Below, in pieces: positions 36,901 through 41,477 of a DNA stretch of 64,000 nt. How positions within the stretch are numbered: position 1 is the first letter of the stretch; the number at the start of each line of letters is the position of its first letter. A program made the translations under genes and the position numbers. Location: positions 238,490,645 through 238,554,644 of the forward strand of contig JAUMIR010000005.1 of assembly GCA_030847615.1 (NCBI GenBank), written 5' to 3'. The notes beneath the pieces are model-generated. The model did not search any database. It was not told the origin of the DNA and saw only the letters and a program-made list of their open reading frames with translations. The stretch is from Gambelia wislizenii (taxonomy: Eukaryota > Chordata > Lepidosauria > Squamata > Crotaphytidae).

Positions 36901-37806
36901 CAGATTATTTGTATGGTGTGGATGAATGTCTTTGTATTTTTCAAAGGTCTTTACTTAACCTTCTCTGCCAAAGAGTCCTGGTATCAATCCCAGGATCCCA
37001 CAGGAAGGAGCCATGACAAACTTGAGTCTACACTACACAAACAATCCAGTTTGAAATTGGGTTATTTGCTGTGGCTCCTCCCTATGGAATCTTGGGGTTT
37101 GTAGTTTGCTAAGGCACCAGCAGCTTTAGCAAAGAAGGCTAAAGACCTTGTAAAACTACAAACCCCAGGATTCACTAGGAAGAAGCCATGGGAAATAATC
37201 CAGTTTCAAACTAGATTATTTGTGTAGTGTGGATTCAGCCTTTGCCATGGCTCCTTCCTGTGGGATCCTGGGATTGATTTGGTTAAGTAAAGACCTTTGA
37301 AAAATAGAAAGACATCCATCCACACCACACAAATAATCCAGCACAGTTTTACAGGATCTTTAGCCTTCACTGCCAAAGAGTGCTAGTGCACCACCAAACT
37401 ACAAACCCCAAGATTCCATAGGGAGGAGGCACGGCAAATAACCCAATTTCAAACTGGATTGTTTGTGTAGTGTAGACTCAGCCTAATAAACCAGTTTCAA
37501 ACCGGATTATTTGTGTGGTGTGGATGCCTTTCCCTCCACTCCGGTGCTGCAGAAGCCCTTACCCGTGCGGGGGTCGAAAGTGACCACAAACACGGCCACG
37601 ATCTGGTCCTCCTCCACCTGCTCGGCTCTCTCTTGCTGGAGGTGCTGCCCGCCAGGGAGGCCCCCGGAGGCCGGCTCCCCCTTGCTCGGCCATGCCGCGG
37701 GAGAGCAGGAGCCCCCCCAGCCGCCCGGCTCGGCCGCCTCAGGCAAGGAGAGGGCCGGGCCCTCGGCCCAAAACAAGAGCGGCGCGTCGTCGGCTTGCTC
37801 CACCAT
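294..37806 (-). CDS. DENND11: DENND11 (KIAA1147/LCHN), 7 coding exons, 3' end outside window
   Basis: The coding parts join as 37806-37563, 9602-9503, 7984-7826, 7161-7014, 4744-4606, 2548-2417 and 444-294. All junctions are GT/AG and the frame is open for about 357 codons. The translation starts [16 protein letters not shown] and contains [62 protein letters not shown] and [18 protein letters not shown], which I recognise as DENND11. The family carries a DENN module; DENN proteins usually act on Rab GTPases in membrane traffic, but the substrate of this member is poorly established. The start is the only in-frame ATG before the conserved part; it has G at -3 and G at +4. The human protein has, from memory, about 455 residues, so roughly the last 90-100 residues lie left of position 1. 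I see no stop or frameshift. The gene is transcribed away from WEE2 and its first exon lies in a CpG island. Confidence 0.95.
1998..2222 (-). mobile_element. tRNA-headed SINE (Sauria-like tail)
   Basis: Reverse orientation: the tail GTTGTTGTCATGTGCCTTCA and ATCATGGGGTTTTCTCAGC at the left, the tRNA-like head (AATTCAAACCCTGGAATCC ... AACCACTATAC) at the right. It ends about 200 bp from DENND11 exon 6. The head's B-box-like block is GGATTCCAGGGTTTGAATTC when read on the minus strand. Confidence 0.75.
2417..2548 (-). CDS. DENND11: DENND11 coding exon 6
   Basis: 132 bp between a TCTTCAG acceptor and a GTAAGTATG donor. It encodes [20 protein letters not shown] and [21 protein letters not shown] run of four cysteines follows the tyrosine at the exon start, as in the mammalian protein. 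Phase 1 on both sides. Confidence 0.94.
3130..3455. repeat. GC-rich dispersed-repeat-like block, class unknown
   Basis: Contains CATGGGAGACCCTACCAGTG, GCCAGCATAGCTC and CATTAGGGTACGCAAGCC, phrases I associate with an abundant reptile retroelement but cannot place. A 75-codon plus frame (3254-3481) crosses it. TTAGAGTTTCCTTCTC repeats at 3162 and 3233. Confidence 0.45.
3812..4024 (-). mobile_element. 5S-rRNA-headed SINE (5S-Sauria type)
   Basis: The minus strand contains GATCTTGGAAGCTAAGCA, GGTTAGTACTTGGATGG and GGGAATACCAGGTGCTATA, the conserved 3' half of 5S rRNA. It continues into AAGAAAACCTTATGAAATTC and GTTGCCTTAAGTCAACAGGC, a Bov-B-like tail. This combination is known as 5S-Sauria SINE in squamates. 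Confidence 0.82.
4606..4744 (-). CDS. DENND11: DENND11 coding exon 5
   Basis: 139 bp between a GTTGCAG acceptor and a GTAAGG donor. It encodes [20 protein letters not shown] followed by [20 protein letters not shown], the conserved DENN core including the Ser-Pro-Pro-Pro turn. Two overlapping minus-strand ORFs are readings of the same exon through its flanks. Confidence 0.95.
5070..5175 (+). mobile_element. tRNA-headed SINE, head only, with small duplication
   Basis: GGGTAGTGGTTTGAGCACTG and GAGTTCAAATCCCTGCTAGC are the head; AAATCCCTGCTAGCCAAGG is then duplicated in tandem. The tail is missing. Confidence 0.7.
6318..6500 (+). mobile_element. CR1 3' terminal fragment
   Basis: Matches the last 180 bp of the other CR1 copies (GGAGTCTCCTTCTTTGGAGG ... 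CAACTCTATGATTCTATG). Too short to code. Confidence 0.85.
6568..6605. repeat. AAT/ATT microsatellite
   Basis: About 12 triplet units switching from AAT to ATT. It creates false poly-Asn, poly-Tyr and poly-Ile ORFs. Confidence 0.9.
6836..6886 (+). repeat. Retroposon 3' tail with AAATAAATAAA
   Basis: GTTAGCCACCAAGTCCCTAT ... GGGATTTAAATAAATAAAA, a common reptile LINE/SINE tail, followed by a GTA microsatellite. Similar tails: 24120-24243 (-), 42440-42520 (-), 45380-45472 (+), 46764-46850 (-), 62913-62965 (-). Confidence 0.55.
6887..6929. repeat. TAG/GTA microsatellite
   Basis: About 13 TAG units with GGT interruptions; produces a poly-Leu reading on the minus strand. Confidence 0.9.
7014..7161 (-). 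CDS. DENND11: DENND11 coding exon 4
   Basis: 148 bp between a CTTCCAG acceptor and a GTGAGGC donor. It encodes [20 protein letters not shown] and, after a short variable Pro/Ala/Gln segment, [15 protein letters not shown]. It ends on a complete codon. Confidence 0.94.
7826..7984 (-). CDS. DENND11: DENND11 coding exon 3
   Basis: 159 bp between a TTTCCAG acceptor and a GTATGTCC donor. It encodes [18 protein letters not shown], then the very conserved [19 protein letters not shown] stretch ending in ENQV with a split arginine codon. Confidence 0.95.
8625..8855. repeat. Tandem 45-bp unit and possible hAT remnant
   Basis: AAATTTGCTTCACAGAGGGG / AAATTTGCTCCATAGAGGAG start two adjacent units, each continuing into GTCCC-GGACCAAT. 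CAGTGGTCCCCGG and GAGAAGCACTG could be hAT ends, but no 8-bp duplication is visible. Confidence 0.45.
9503..9602 (-). CDS. DENND11: DENND11 coding exon 2
   Basis: 100 bp between a CTAG acceptor and a GTAAGTG donor. It encodes [18 protein letters not shown] and continues to the split isoleucine codon of the next exon. The phase fits exon 1 (phase 1 in, phase 2 out). It is separated from exon 1 by a 28-kb intron. Confidence 0.94.
9908..10557 (-). mobile_element. Harbinger-like element, minus orientation
   Basis: Right end CGTATAGACAACCCC followed by TTA; left end GGAGTTGTCGAGAGGGTGAA is more diverged. Interior blocks are the reverse of those in 18385 and 61167 (TGCACATCAATCCACATTTT, CACCATGTTGGATTTTCAC). 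Confidence 0.72.
11135..11945 (-). mobile_element. Older CR1-like fragment
   Basis: Reverse-oriented CR1-related sequence (ACCTGGAAGTGACTGCAAGG ... GTTCCTCCTAACGTTTAGGT ... AAAGCCCTGCTGAAATCAGG) with an internal near-duplicate of the ATACTACATC/CCTGATTT portion at about 11470-11540 and 11720-11790. More diverged than the other CR1 copies. Confidence 0.7.
12286..12471. mobile_element. Pogo/MER2-like MITE, left end missing
   Basis: Interior and right end (GAATGTGAAAGGACAACGTA) match the family; the left terminal TIR is absent. Confidence 0.7.
12472..12790 (+). mobile_element. L1-type LINE ORF2 C-terminal fragment
   Basis: Translation with one stop gives [18 protein letters not shown], then [20 protein letters not shown] and [17 protein letters not shown], the Cys-x2-Cys...His...Cys ending of L1 ORF2. 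Decayed and truncated at both ends, next to a pogo-like MITE. Confidence 0.75.
13190..13332 (-). repeat. Old MIR-type SINE fragment
   Basis: ACAACAGCCCTGTGAAGTAG, GGCCCAAGGTTATCCAATC and AACATTGGTCTCTTTAATC in the order of a reverse MIR-like SINE. Diverged relatives are near 52850-52950, 54550-54670 and 56255-56385. Confidence 0.5.
13339..13478. mobile_element. Palindromic hAT MITE, 8-bp duplication
   Basis: 140 bp from CAGCCTTTCCAAATCTG to GGGGGAAGGTGT with flanks GTCTAATC (13331-13338) and TTCTAATC (13479-13486). Interior AGCAGAAGTATGCTGGCTGG resembles the other CTCCCA/GCTGG palindromes. Confidence 0.7.
13497..14094 (+). mobile_element. CR1 3' fragment
   Basis: Plus-strand CR1 from the AAAAAAGCCAATGTGATTCT region to the terminal CTATGATTCTATGATTC. 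Broken frames give [24 protein letters not shown] protein. Inactive. Confidence 0.87.
14454..14678. mobile_element. Pogo/MER2-like MITE
   Basis: Begins TACAGTGGGCCCTTGGTATC and ends ATACAGAGGGCTGACCGTA, inverted ends with TA at both borders. 225 bp, no coding. MER2/Tigger likeness is from memory of the terminal sequence. Confidence 0.75.
16128..16335 (+). mobile_element. tRNA-headed SINE, full length
   Basis: Head CTGGTGTAGTGATCTGAGTG, B-box-like GAGTTCAAATCCCCACTC, then ACCCCATGACAGGGCCACTA and tail AAATGATTTGAAGGCATAC-AACAA. Interrupted by a C-run at 16251. Confidence 0.75.
16995..17130 (-). mobile_element. Penelope-like fragment with degenerate hammerhead-like core
   Basis: On the minus strand the order is CTGAAGA, a GCCAGC-CACAGAT loop hairpin, then GAAAC and ATC. 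This is the order of a hammerhead ribozyme core. The second side of stem II reads GCACGT, which no longer pairs with GCCAGC, so activity is unlikely. The flank AACTATTCCAGAACACGGCC matches the fragment at 38341. Confidence 0.5.
18385..19498 (+). mobile_element. Harbinger-like element, TTT duplication, with LINE inside
   Basis: Left GGGCTTATCTATATGAGGC and right CATATAGATAAGCCC ends, TTT on both sides. LINE 3' end at 18448-18895 is a later insertion. The right part contains CCAACATGGTGG and CCAATTAG and the TTCTATGAGGAGTATTTT end motif. Confidence 0.75.
18448..18895 (+). mobile_element. 3' fragment of the same LINE family
   Basis: Begins within the RWAGHVSRM region and runs to the same 3' end (GAAAAGCCAGAGAGAG). 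It encodes [20 protein letters not shown] and the zinc-finger-like tail [18 protein letters not shown]. It interrupts a Harbinger-like element (18385-19498), so it inserted later. Confidence 0.82.
19815..20315 (+). mobile_element. CR1 3' fragment with 125-codon ORF
   Basis: Frame 19852-20229 encodes [20 protein letters not shown] and [20 protein letters not shown], the CR1 ORF2 C-terminus with its natural stop, followed by the short 3' region and ATTCTATG-type repeats. Confidence 0.9.
20568..21722 (-). mobile_element. tRNA-headed SINE split by a LINE
   Basis: Tail half at 20568-20658 (GTTGTTGTGTGCCTTCAAGT ... ATCATGGGGTTTTCTTGG), head half at 21582-21722 (CTCTGAGGCTGAGACACTG ... ACTCAAACCACTAAACAC). 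The halves join into one SINE if 20659-21580 is removed. Confidence 0.75.
20659..21580 (-). mobile_element. LINE 3' end with zinc-knuckle-like C-terminus (Tx1/L1-like?)
   Basis: The minus frame 21619-20972 is open for 215 codons. The LINE-derived part begins near [18 protein letters not shown] and has a [22 protein letters not shown] block typical of the C-terminal Cys/His region of Tx1/L1-group LINEs. An AT-rich tail follows to 20659. The insertion splits a tRNA-type SINE whose halves are 20568-20658 and 21582-21722; a possible short duplication is AGGGGT. Clade assignment is tentative. Confidence 0.65.
21799..21824. repeat. AC microsatellite
   Basis: 13 uninterrupted AC units. Confidence 0.92.
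21905..21985. repeat. Short palindromic repeat
   Basis: GGACTACAATTCCCAGAATC and the inverse GAATTCTGGGAATTATCATA around GTCATGCTGGCTGCA. Confidence 0.55.
22526..22757. mobile_element. Pogo/MER2-like MITE
   Basis: TACAGTTGTCTCTTCATATT to ATACGGAGGGACAACTGTA with TA borders; same family and orientation as 14454. Confidence 0.8.
23223..23475. mobile_element. TIR MITE of the 34986 subfamily, right end lost
   Basis: Left end TACAGTGTGACCCCCATATC matches the end of 34986-35232; the interior TTTCTAGGTCCTCCAG and AGAGTTGTGCTGGAG is shared and partly inverted within the copy. No clear right terminus. Confidence 0.6.
23719..23951. mobile_element. Pogo/MER2-like MITE
   Basis: TACAGTCAGCCCTCTGTATC to ATACCGAGGGCCCACTGTA with TA borders; opposite orientation to 22526 judged by the interior. 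Confidence 0.8.
24268..25564 (+). mobile_element. 5'-truncated non-LTR retrotransposon with reverse-transcriptase ORF
   Basis: The insert is flanked by the 12-bp duplication AATTGCCCCCAT (24256-24267 and 25565-25576). One frame is open for 332 codons to 25245; its formal start at 24247 is a GTG in flanking DNA, and the first ATG is 24289. The protein shows the reverse-transcriptase block [20 protein letters not shown], a catalytic-site region [10 protein letters not shown], a thumb-like [19 protein letters not shown] and the C-terminal [20 protein letters not shown]...[17 protein letters not shown] of a LINE. After a frameshift at an A-run near 25218 another frame gives a Cys-Cys-His zinc-finger-like tail ([20 protein letters not shown]). 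The endonuclease part is missing by truncation. I do not assign a clade with confidence. Two other 3' ends of the same family lie at 18448-18895 and 48507-48716. Confidence 0.88.
25616..25750. repeat. Short palindromic MITE, decayed
   Basis: CTGGTGTACAACTTCCATCA ... CAACACATCTGGAGGGCACC, the same outer and inner motifs as 34331 but more diverged; lies just right of the intact-looking LINE. Confidence 0.5.
26500..26578. repeat. Compound CTGT/CTAT microsatellite
   Basis: CTCTGTCTCTCTGTCTC repeats pass into ATCTATATCTATCTATAT and then TAGATAGATAGATATAG, an inverted compound repeat. Confidence 0.9.
27351..27486. mobile_element. Palindromic hAT MITE, 8-bp duplication
   Basis: 136 bp from CAGTGGCTCTCAAACTTTGG to CCAAAGTTTGCGAATCCTTG, an inverted pair. 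Flanks GTCTACAA and GTCTATAA (7 of 8). The middle carries the ACTCCCAGAATCC motif common to many short palindromes in the window. Confidence 0.83.
28974..28997. repeat. AATC microsatellite
   Basis: Six AATC units after AAATCAAATC. Confidence 0.88.
30666..30935. mobile_element. Harbinger-like MITE, TTA target duplication
   Basis: Left end GGCCCCATCTACAC and right end GTAGACGTGACC are inverted, flanked by TTA on both sides (30663-30665, 30936-30938). Interior is A-rich with CGTTCGAAAGATCGATCG-type short palindromes. ORFs on both strands here are chance. Confidence 0.82.
31440..31565. repeat. Short palindromic MITE
   Basis: CAGATGCTGTTGAAACTGCA ... CTAGCCAGCATAGCC ... GCTGGGAGTTGAAGTTCAGC, then a G-run. 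Same general family as 34331. Confidence 0.55.
31632..32351. mobile_element. Putative hAT element, 8-bp duplication TAGGATGG
   Basis: 720 bp bounded by AGATGTGAA near the left end and TTCACATCTC at the right, flanked by TAGGATGG at 31624-31631 and 32352-32359. The interior has runs of A/T and G, no transposase. The inverted ends are short, so this is less certain than the other hAT calls. Confidence 0.6.
33387..33715. mobile_element. Non-autonomous hAT element, 8-bp duplication CTTTGAGG
   Basis: 329 bp with left end TAGATGTGGGCAAC and right end GTTGC-like TTTGCACACCCCTG, flanked by perfect CTTTGAGG at 33379-33386 and 33716-33723. Confidence 0.82.
34331..34455. repeat. Short palindromic MITE
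   Basis: TTGGAGTACAACTTCCATCA is followed after about 20 bp by its inverse (TGATGGAAGTTGTACTGTAC), with outer arms CCAACTTGACACC and CACCAGGTTGGG. Confidence 0.75.
34986..35232. mobile_element. Related TIR MITE inside CR1
   Basis: Left end ACATTAGGACCCCCATATCC and right end GATATGGGGGTCCTACTGTA are inverted copies. The interior GCCATTTTCTAGGTCCTCCA also occurs at 23390, marking a second subfamily. Inserted in the CR1 copy. Confidence 0.78.
35710..35896. mobile_element. Non-autonomous hAT element, 8-bp duplication ATCTAGAC
   Basis: 187 bp with ends CAGCCTTTCTCAATC and GACTGAGAAACACAG, flanked by ATCTAGAC at 35702-35709 and 35897-35904. Inserted in the CR1 copy 34908-35985. Confidence 0.88.
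36035..37540. repeat. Cluster of palindromic MITEs next to DENND11 exon 1
   Basis: At least four diverged or nested copies of one palindromic unit with arms ATAATCCAGTTTCAAACTGG and ACAAATCCCAGGATTCC/GCCATGGCTCCTTCC. Approximate units are 36035-36612 (with the LINE 36100-36562 inside), 36616-36834, 37024-37247 and 37250-37540; 36841-36881 and 36979-37021 repeat CTGGTATCAATCCCAGGATC directly. The cluster ends about 25 bp from the exon 1 splice donor. Confidence 0.8.
36100..36562 (-). mobile_element. 5'-truncated LINE 3' end with 17-bp target duplication
   Basis: 463 bp of AT-rich sequence flanked by TGGGATTTGTATTTTTT at 36083-36099 and 36563-36579. T-rich at its left end, so the A-tail and 3' end are on the minus strand. 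No coding sequence is recognisable. It sits inside an older palindromic MITE. Confidence 0.75.
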
Positions 37807-38065
37807 GGCCCGGCCAGCTGAGGCGCGCTGAGGCGAGAGAGGCGGCGCTTGGCGGGCGACCACAACGACGCCTCCTCTCCGCCGCCTCCTCCTTAGTCCC
37901 TCCCCGGCTGGCTGGGCAGCCTCTTCCCCCGGCCAGGCCCTCTCTCTGGCCGTCAGCTGACTGGCGACTCCCCGCTTGGAGAAGGAGCCACCGCCGTCGC
38001 TTGGAAAGGGAAGCTGGAAGCTGGGCCGCCGCCGGTTTCTTCCTTCAGAAACGAAGCCCGTTTAG
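37530..38065. promoter_or_regulatory. CpG island and presumed DENND11 promoter
   Basis: The segment is visibly GC-rich and CpG-rich, unlike the AT-rich repeat-laden DNA on both sides. It covers DENND11 exon 1 and about 260 bp upstream of its ATG, so it is the natural place for a TATA-less housekeeping-type promoter. Long ORFs on both strands here come from GC bias and are not conserved with anything I recognise. The transcription start cannot be placed by eye. Confidence 0.8.
37563..37806 (-). CDS. DENND11: DENND11 coding exon 1
   Basis: Begins with the ATG complementary to 37804-37806 and ends in phase 1 before a GTAAGG donor (37562-37557). It encodes a Gly/Pro/Glu-rich variable N-terminus, then [17 protein letters not shown], the first conserved strand of the DENN region. 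GC-rich, as expected of a CpG-island first exon. Antisense and alternative-frame ORFs here are composition artefacts. Confidence 0.93.
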
Positions 38066-38164
38066 GCGCCACCCAGCTTGGTGCTCTCAACCCTCAGCGC
38101 CTTCAAACCCACCTAAGACTCCTAGGGTTTTCTTAAGGCCGTGAATTCTCAGAGGTGGTTCCTC

Positions 38165-38735
38165 CTTATCTTCTTCTGAATCATAAAATTGTGGTGCCCA
38201 GAACTAGACAAAGTCTTCCAAGTGAGGTCTGCCCAAAGAATAGACTGATCAAAGGCTTTCACAGCCGGCATCCATAGATTTTCCTTGGGTTTTTTTCCAG
38301 GCTGTGTTTGTGTAGTGTAGATTCAGAACTATTCCAGAACATATAAAGAAACTATTCCAGAACATGGCCTCACAGCCCAGAAAAAAACTCAAGGAAAATC
38401 TAAGAATAGATTTTCTATCAGTACCCTTGATCTAGATATTATGTTCCTATTAATGCAGCCTAGAATCACATTGGCTTTTTTAGCTGCTGCATCACACTGC
38501 CGACCCATGTTCAGCTTGTGGTCCACTATGACTCCTAGATTCCTTTTGCATGTACTGCCCATTAAGCCAGGTGTCACCCATCCTATATCTGTCCATTTCA
38601 TTTTTACTGCCCAAGTGTAGTATCCTACATTTCTCCATGTTGAAATACATTTTGCCCAGCTTTCTAATCTGTTCAAATAATTTTGGATTCTGATCTTGTC
38701 CTCTGGAGTATTCGCTACCCCTCCTAATTTGGTGT
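38165..38735 (-). mobile_element. CR1 fragment interrupted by a Penelope-like inverted piece
   Basis: 38165-38250 and 38410-38735 match consecutive parts of the other minus-strand CR1 copies, including the ATTGGCTTTTTTAGCTGC stretch. The 160 bp between them are foreign (see the entry at 38251). Confidence 0.75.
38251..38409. mobile_element. Penelope-like terminal fragment in inverted arrangement
   Basis: The left arm (about 38251-38306) carries GGCTTTCACAGCCGGCATCC and a T-rich stretch; the right arm (about 38335-38405) is an inverted relative ending in CAAGGAAAATCTA. The right arm also resembles the fragment at 16995-17130 read in reverse (AACTATTCCAGAACA...GGCCTCACAGCCC). Family assignment is from memory of reptile repeats. 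Confidence 0.45.
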
Positions 38736-38736
38736 C

Positions 38737-39372
38737 ATAAAATCATAGAGTTGGAAGATACCTCAAGGGCCATCTAGTCCAACCCCCTGCCATGCTGGAA
38801 TACACAATCAAATAATTCCCGACAGATGGCCATCCAGACTGTGTTTAAAATCCTCCAAAGAAGGAGACTCCATCACACTACGAGGCACTGTATTCCACTG
38901 CCAAACAGCTCTTACTGTCAGGAAGTTCTTCCTAATGTTTAGGTGGAATCTCTTTTCCTGTAGTTTGGAACCATTGCTCCGTGTCCTTGTCTCTGGAGCA
39001 GCAGAAAACAAGCTTGCTCCATCCTCAGTATGAGATCCCTTCAAATATTTAAACATGGCTATCATGCCCCCTCTCGACCTTCTCTTCTCCAGACTAAACA
39101 TGCCCAGCTCCCTAAACTGCTCCTCATAGGGCATGGCTTCCAGACTTCTCACCATCCTGGTCACTCTCCTCTGGACATGTTTCAGCTTCTCAATATCCTT
39201 CCTGAACTGTGGTGCCCAGAACTGGACACAGTATTCCAGATGAGATCTGACCAAAGCAGAATACAATGGCACTATTAGTTCCCTTGATCTATACACTATA
39301 CTCCTATTAATGCAGCCTAGAATCGCATTGGCTTTTTTAGCTGCTGCACCACACTGCTGACTCATAACATGA
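38737..39372 (-). mobile_element. CR1 LINE 3' fragment
   Basis: Minus-strand ORF 39365-38808 encodes the CR1 ORF2 C-terminus ([39 protein letters not shown]). Starts at the usual CR1 3' terminus at 38737 and adjoins a second CR1 fragment on its left. Confidence 0.88.
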
Positions 39373-39414
39373 AGATAGCCCCCACAGCACTTGGTCTTCC
39401 TTGGCGTTCTGAAT

Positions 39415-39650
39415 CAATGGAATCCACATGACAGAAAAGAAAAATCCACTTTGAAACTGGATTGTTTGCCATGGCTCCTTCCTAGGGAATCCTGGGATTT
39501 GTAGTTTGGTGAGACACCAGTGCTCTTTGGCAGAAAAGGCTTAACAACCCTGTAAAACCACAAATCCCAGGATTCCCTAGGAAGGAGCCGTGGCAAATAA
39601 TCCAGTTTCAGACAGGATGATCTGTGTTGTGTGGATTCAGTAGAACAACT
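39415..39650. mobile_element. Palindromic MITE, single copy
   Basis: Same unit as the 36-37.5 kb cluster: AATCCACTTTGAAACTGGAT ... CAAATAATCCAGTTTCAGAC, with inverted TCCTGGGATTTGTAGTTTGG / AAACCACAAATCCCAGGATT inside. Confidence 0.78.
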
Positions 39651-39984
39651 AAAACCAAACAGTAGGTAAACTGGTATCAACTTAAATGCTGCAAAAAAGT
39701 CTGCAAATCAGGATGGGTGGCAGTATCGAATCCATTTGGACTCAACCCACTTACAGAGATATGTCATTATCATCTAAAGCTGCAATCCTAAACACAGTAA
39801 TCAAAGAATCATAGAGATGGAAGAGACCACAAGGGCCATCTAGTCCAACCACCTGTCATGCAGGAACACACAATCAAAGCAACCCTGACAGATAGCCATC
39901 CAGCCTATGTTTGAAAACCTCTGAAGAAGGAGACTCCATCACATTCCAAGGCAGTGCATTCCGCTGTTGAATAGCTCTTACTAT

Positions 39985-40542
39985 TGATGCAGAAATCATG
40001 GAACAGCAGACCCACGGATTGGAAAGTGAATTTTATTACACCGGTGGGCCTGACTGGAATATATGCTGAAATTCACTGCCCTGCTCCTTTCTTAAACTCT
40101 CTTGGTATATAAAATGCATTTTTCACAATCATAACAGCATGTCAGATTATTTCTCTTCTTTCTTTTACTGCATTTGACAACTCTCACAATTCTTGGGATC
40201 TTCTCCATCAAGCCTAATCCATTCCTTCTCAATTTCAACCTTAATTATAATATGCTTTCTGGGTCACATGTTTCTGGGGGGGGGGATTCAAGGACCACTA
40301 TATCTCCTGAGTCAATGTTTTTCCTACTTAATGACCACATTTGACATCTTAAAACATTACACGTTACACATTGAACAATTAACCATTCAAACAAAAAGGA
40401 CACTTAAATGACTTATATACCTGACCAATAATTACAGTCTTCAAAACAAAAACAAACATACATAAAGATCAGCAAGACACCACATCTACACTCTTTAAAC
40501 ATACCTAAAATACATTTACACATTCATAAATCAAGCATATGA
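39985..40542 (-). repeat. 3' LTR of the retrovirus-like element (inner boundary uncertain)
   Basis: Its terminal 70 bp (39985-40054) equal 41478-41547 exactly; the rest shows no visible similarity to the other LTR. The inner limit is set at the pyrimidine tract near 40543 and is a guess. A TATA-like stretch is present on the minus strand near 40108-40115. Confidence 0.5.
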
Positions 40543-41455
40543 CTTCCCCCTCCTTCTTCCTATCTGTTGGTCTGATTAATTCTCTGACCATTACTTCACA
40601 CTTATTTCTGTTGCTGCTTATACTGTTTTAGCTAAGCTCGTTTTCATTACCTTTCTCTCTCTTTTTTAATCTTAATCCATGGAGATCTTTATTAAATCTG
40701 ATTTGGATGTTCTGGGTCCCCAACATTTACAAAATACACACACCAAATTTTATCTAACTTCAAAGATCCTCCACTGGGCCATCCTACTATGAAAGAGGGC
40801 TTCATCAGGACAATTTTTTCAACAAACAACTCTAGGGGTGCAAATATTGCTTCCTCCACCACCCATATCCACCCTCCTAAAATAGACACAGACAAGAGAC
40901 ACAAGGGAAAAACAAAAAAAATGCATGGACAGTAGATAAGGGGTCCTATTGTCCAAACCAGGATGAAATGGACACCAGTATCAAGAACCGCAGCAGTCAC
41001 GCATACAGACTCACACACACATTGCATATATTCAATTCATAGGCATTCGTTCCTATCTCCCACTTTTCCCAAATTGCCCCATATTACACTATTACCACTT
41101 TCTCAATGCTTCAATGGTACAACGGTTTCACCAGTGCGCCCTCACTGCGTCTTATCTGGGTACTCGGGTTGCCCTTTAGGGGGTGATCAAGCCCCTCTTC
41201 CACTCTTATGGAGTGGGCCACAATAGTTCCCTTGTTTACTTGCCTGTTTTCTTTGGAGGTAGGGCTCAGTTTCCTTCTCCGTTTACTGGGTTCTCCTTGT
41301 GCGCGTTGCTGTTCAGGCAGCCATGGCACAGACTCCTGTTCTTCCAACAAATGGTTGGTGGCGCCCAGAATGAGTGTGCATGCTCATGGCCCCTTCCCAT
41401 CCACGGCAGTTAGAGCAGGCAAATGCCACCTCCTGTTCCATCACCTGCTGCTTCA

Positions 41456-41473
41456 ATCCCGGACGAGCCCCCA
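41456..41473 (-). other. Primer binding site for proline tRNA
   Basis: The minus strand reads TGGGGGCTCGTCCGGGAT, the textbook complement of the proline-tRNA 3' end. It lies four bases inside the 5' LTR; two bases are more usual. Confidence 0.85.
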
Positions 41474-41477
41474 TTTA

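Larger units (their letters stand above)
9603..37562 (-). other. DENND11: DENND11 intron 1 (28 kb)
   Basis: All listed elements from 9.9 to 37.5 kb lie inside it. I see nothing recognisable in 14680-16120, 17135-18380, 25755-26495, 26580-27340, 27495-28970, 29000-30660 and 32360-33380 apart from short A/T runs, a small TAGACCCATTGAA-type repeat (near 12950-13060 and 22795-22870) and single decayed fragments. No second gene is visible on either strand. Confidence 0.8.

Noticed and set aside
36035..37540. CRISPR-like array of repeats
   Set aside because: Repeats are diverged palindromic MITEs of unequal spacing in a vertebrate intron; no spacers of constant length.
37497..38144. Several 95-150-codon ORFs on both strands in the CpG island
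   Set aside because: GC-rich, stop-poor sequence gives long frames by chance; only the DENND11 exon 1 frame has recognisable protein, and the others are Arg/Pro/Ala-rich without family resemblance.
38808..39365. 185-codon ORF as a host gene
   Set aside because: It is the C-terminal part of CR1 ORF2; near-identical frames occur at 13691, 19852 and 58849.
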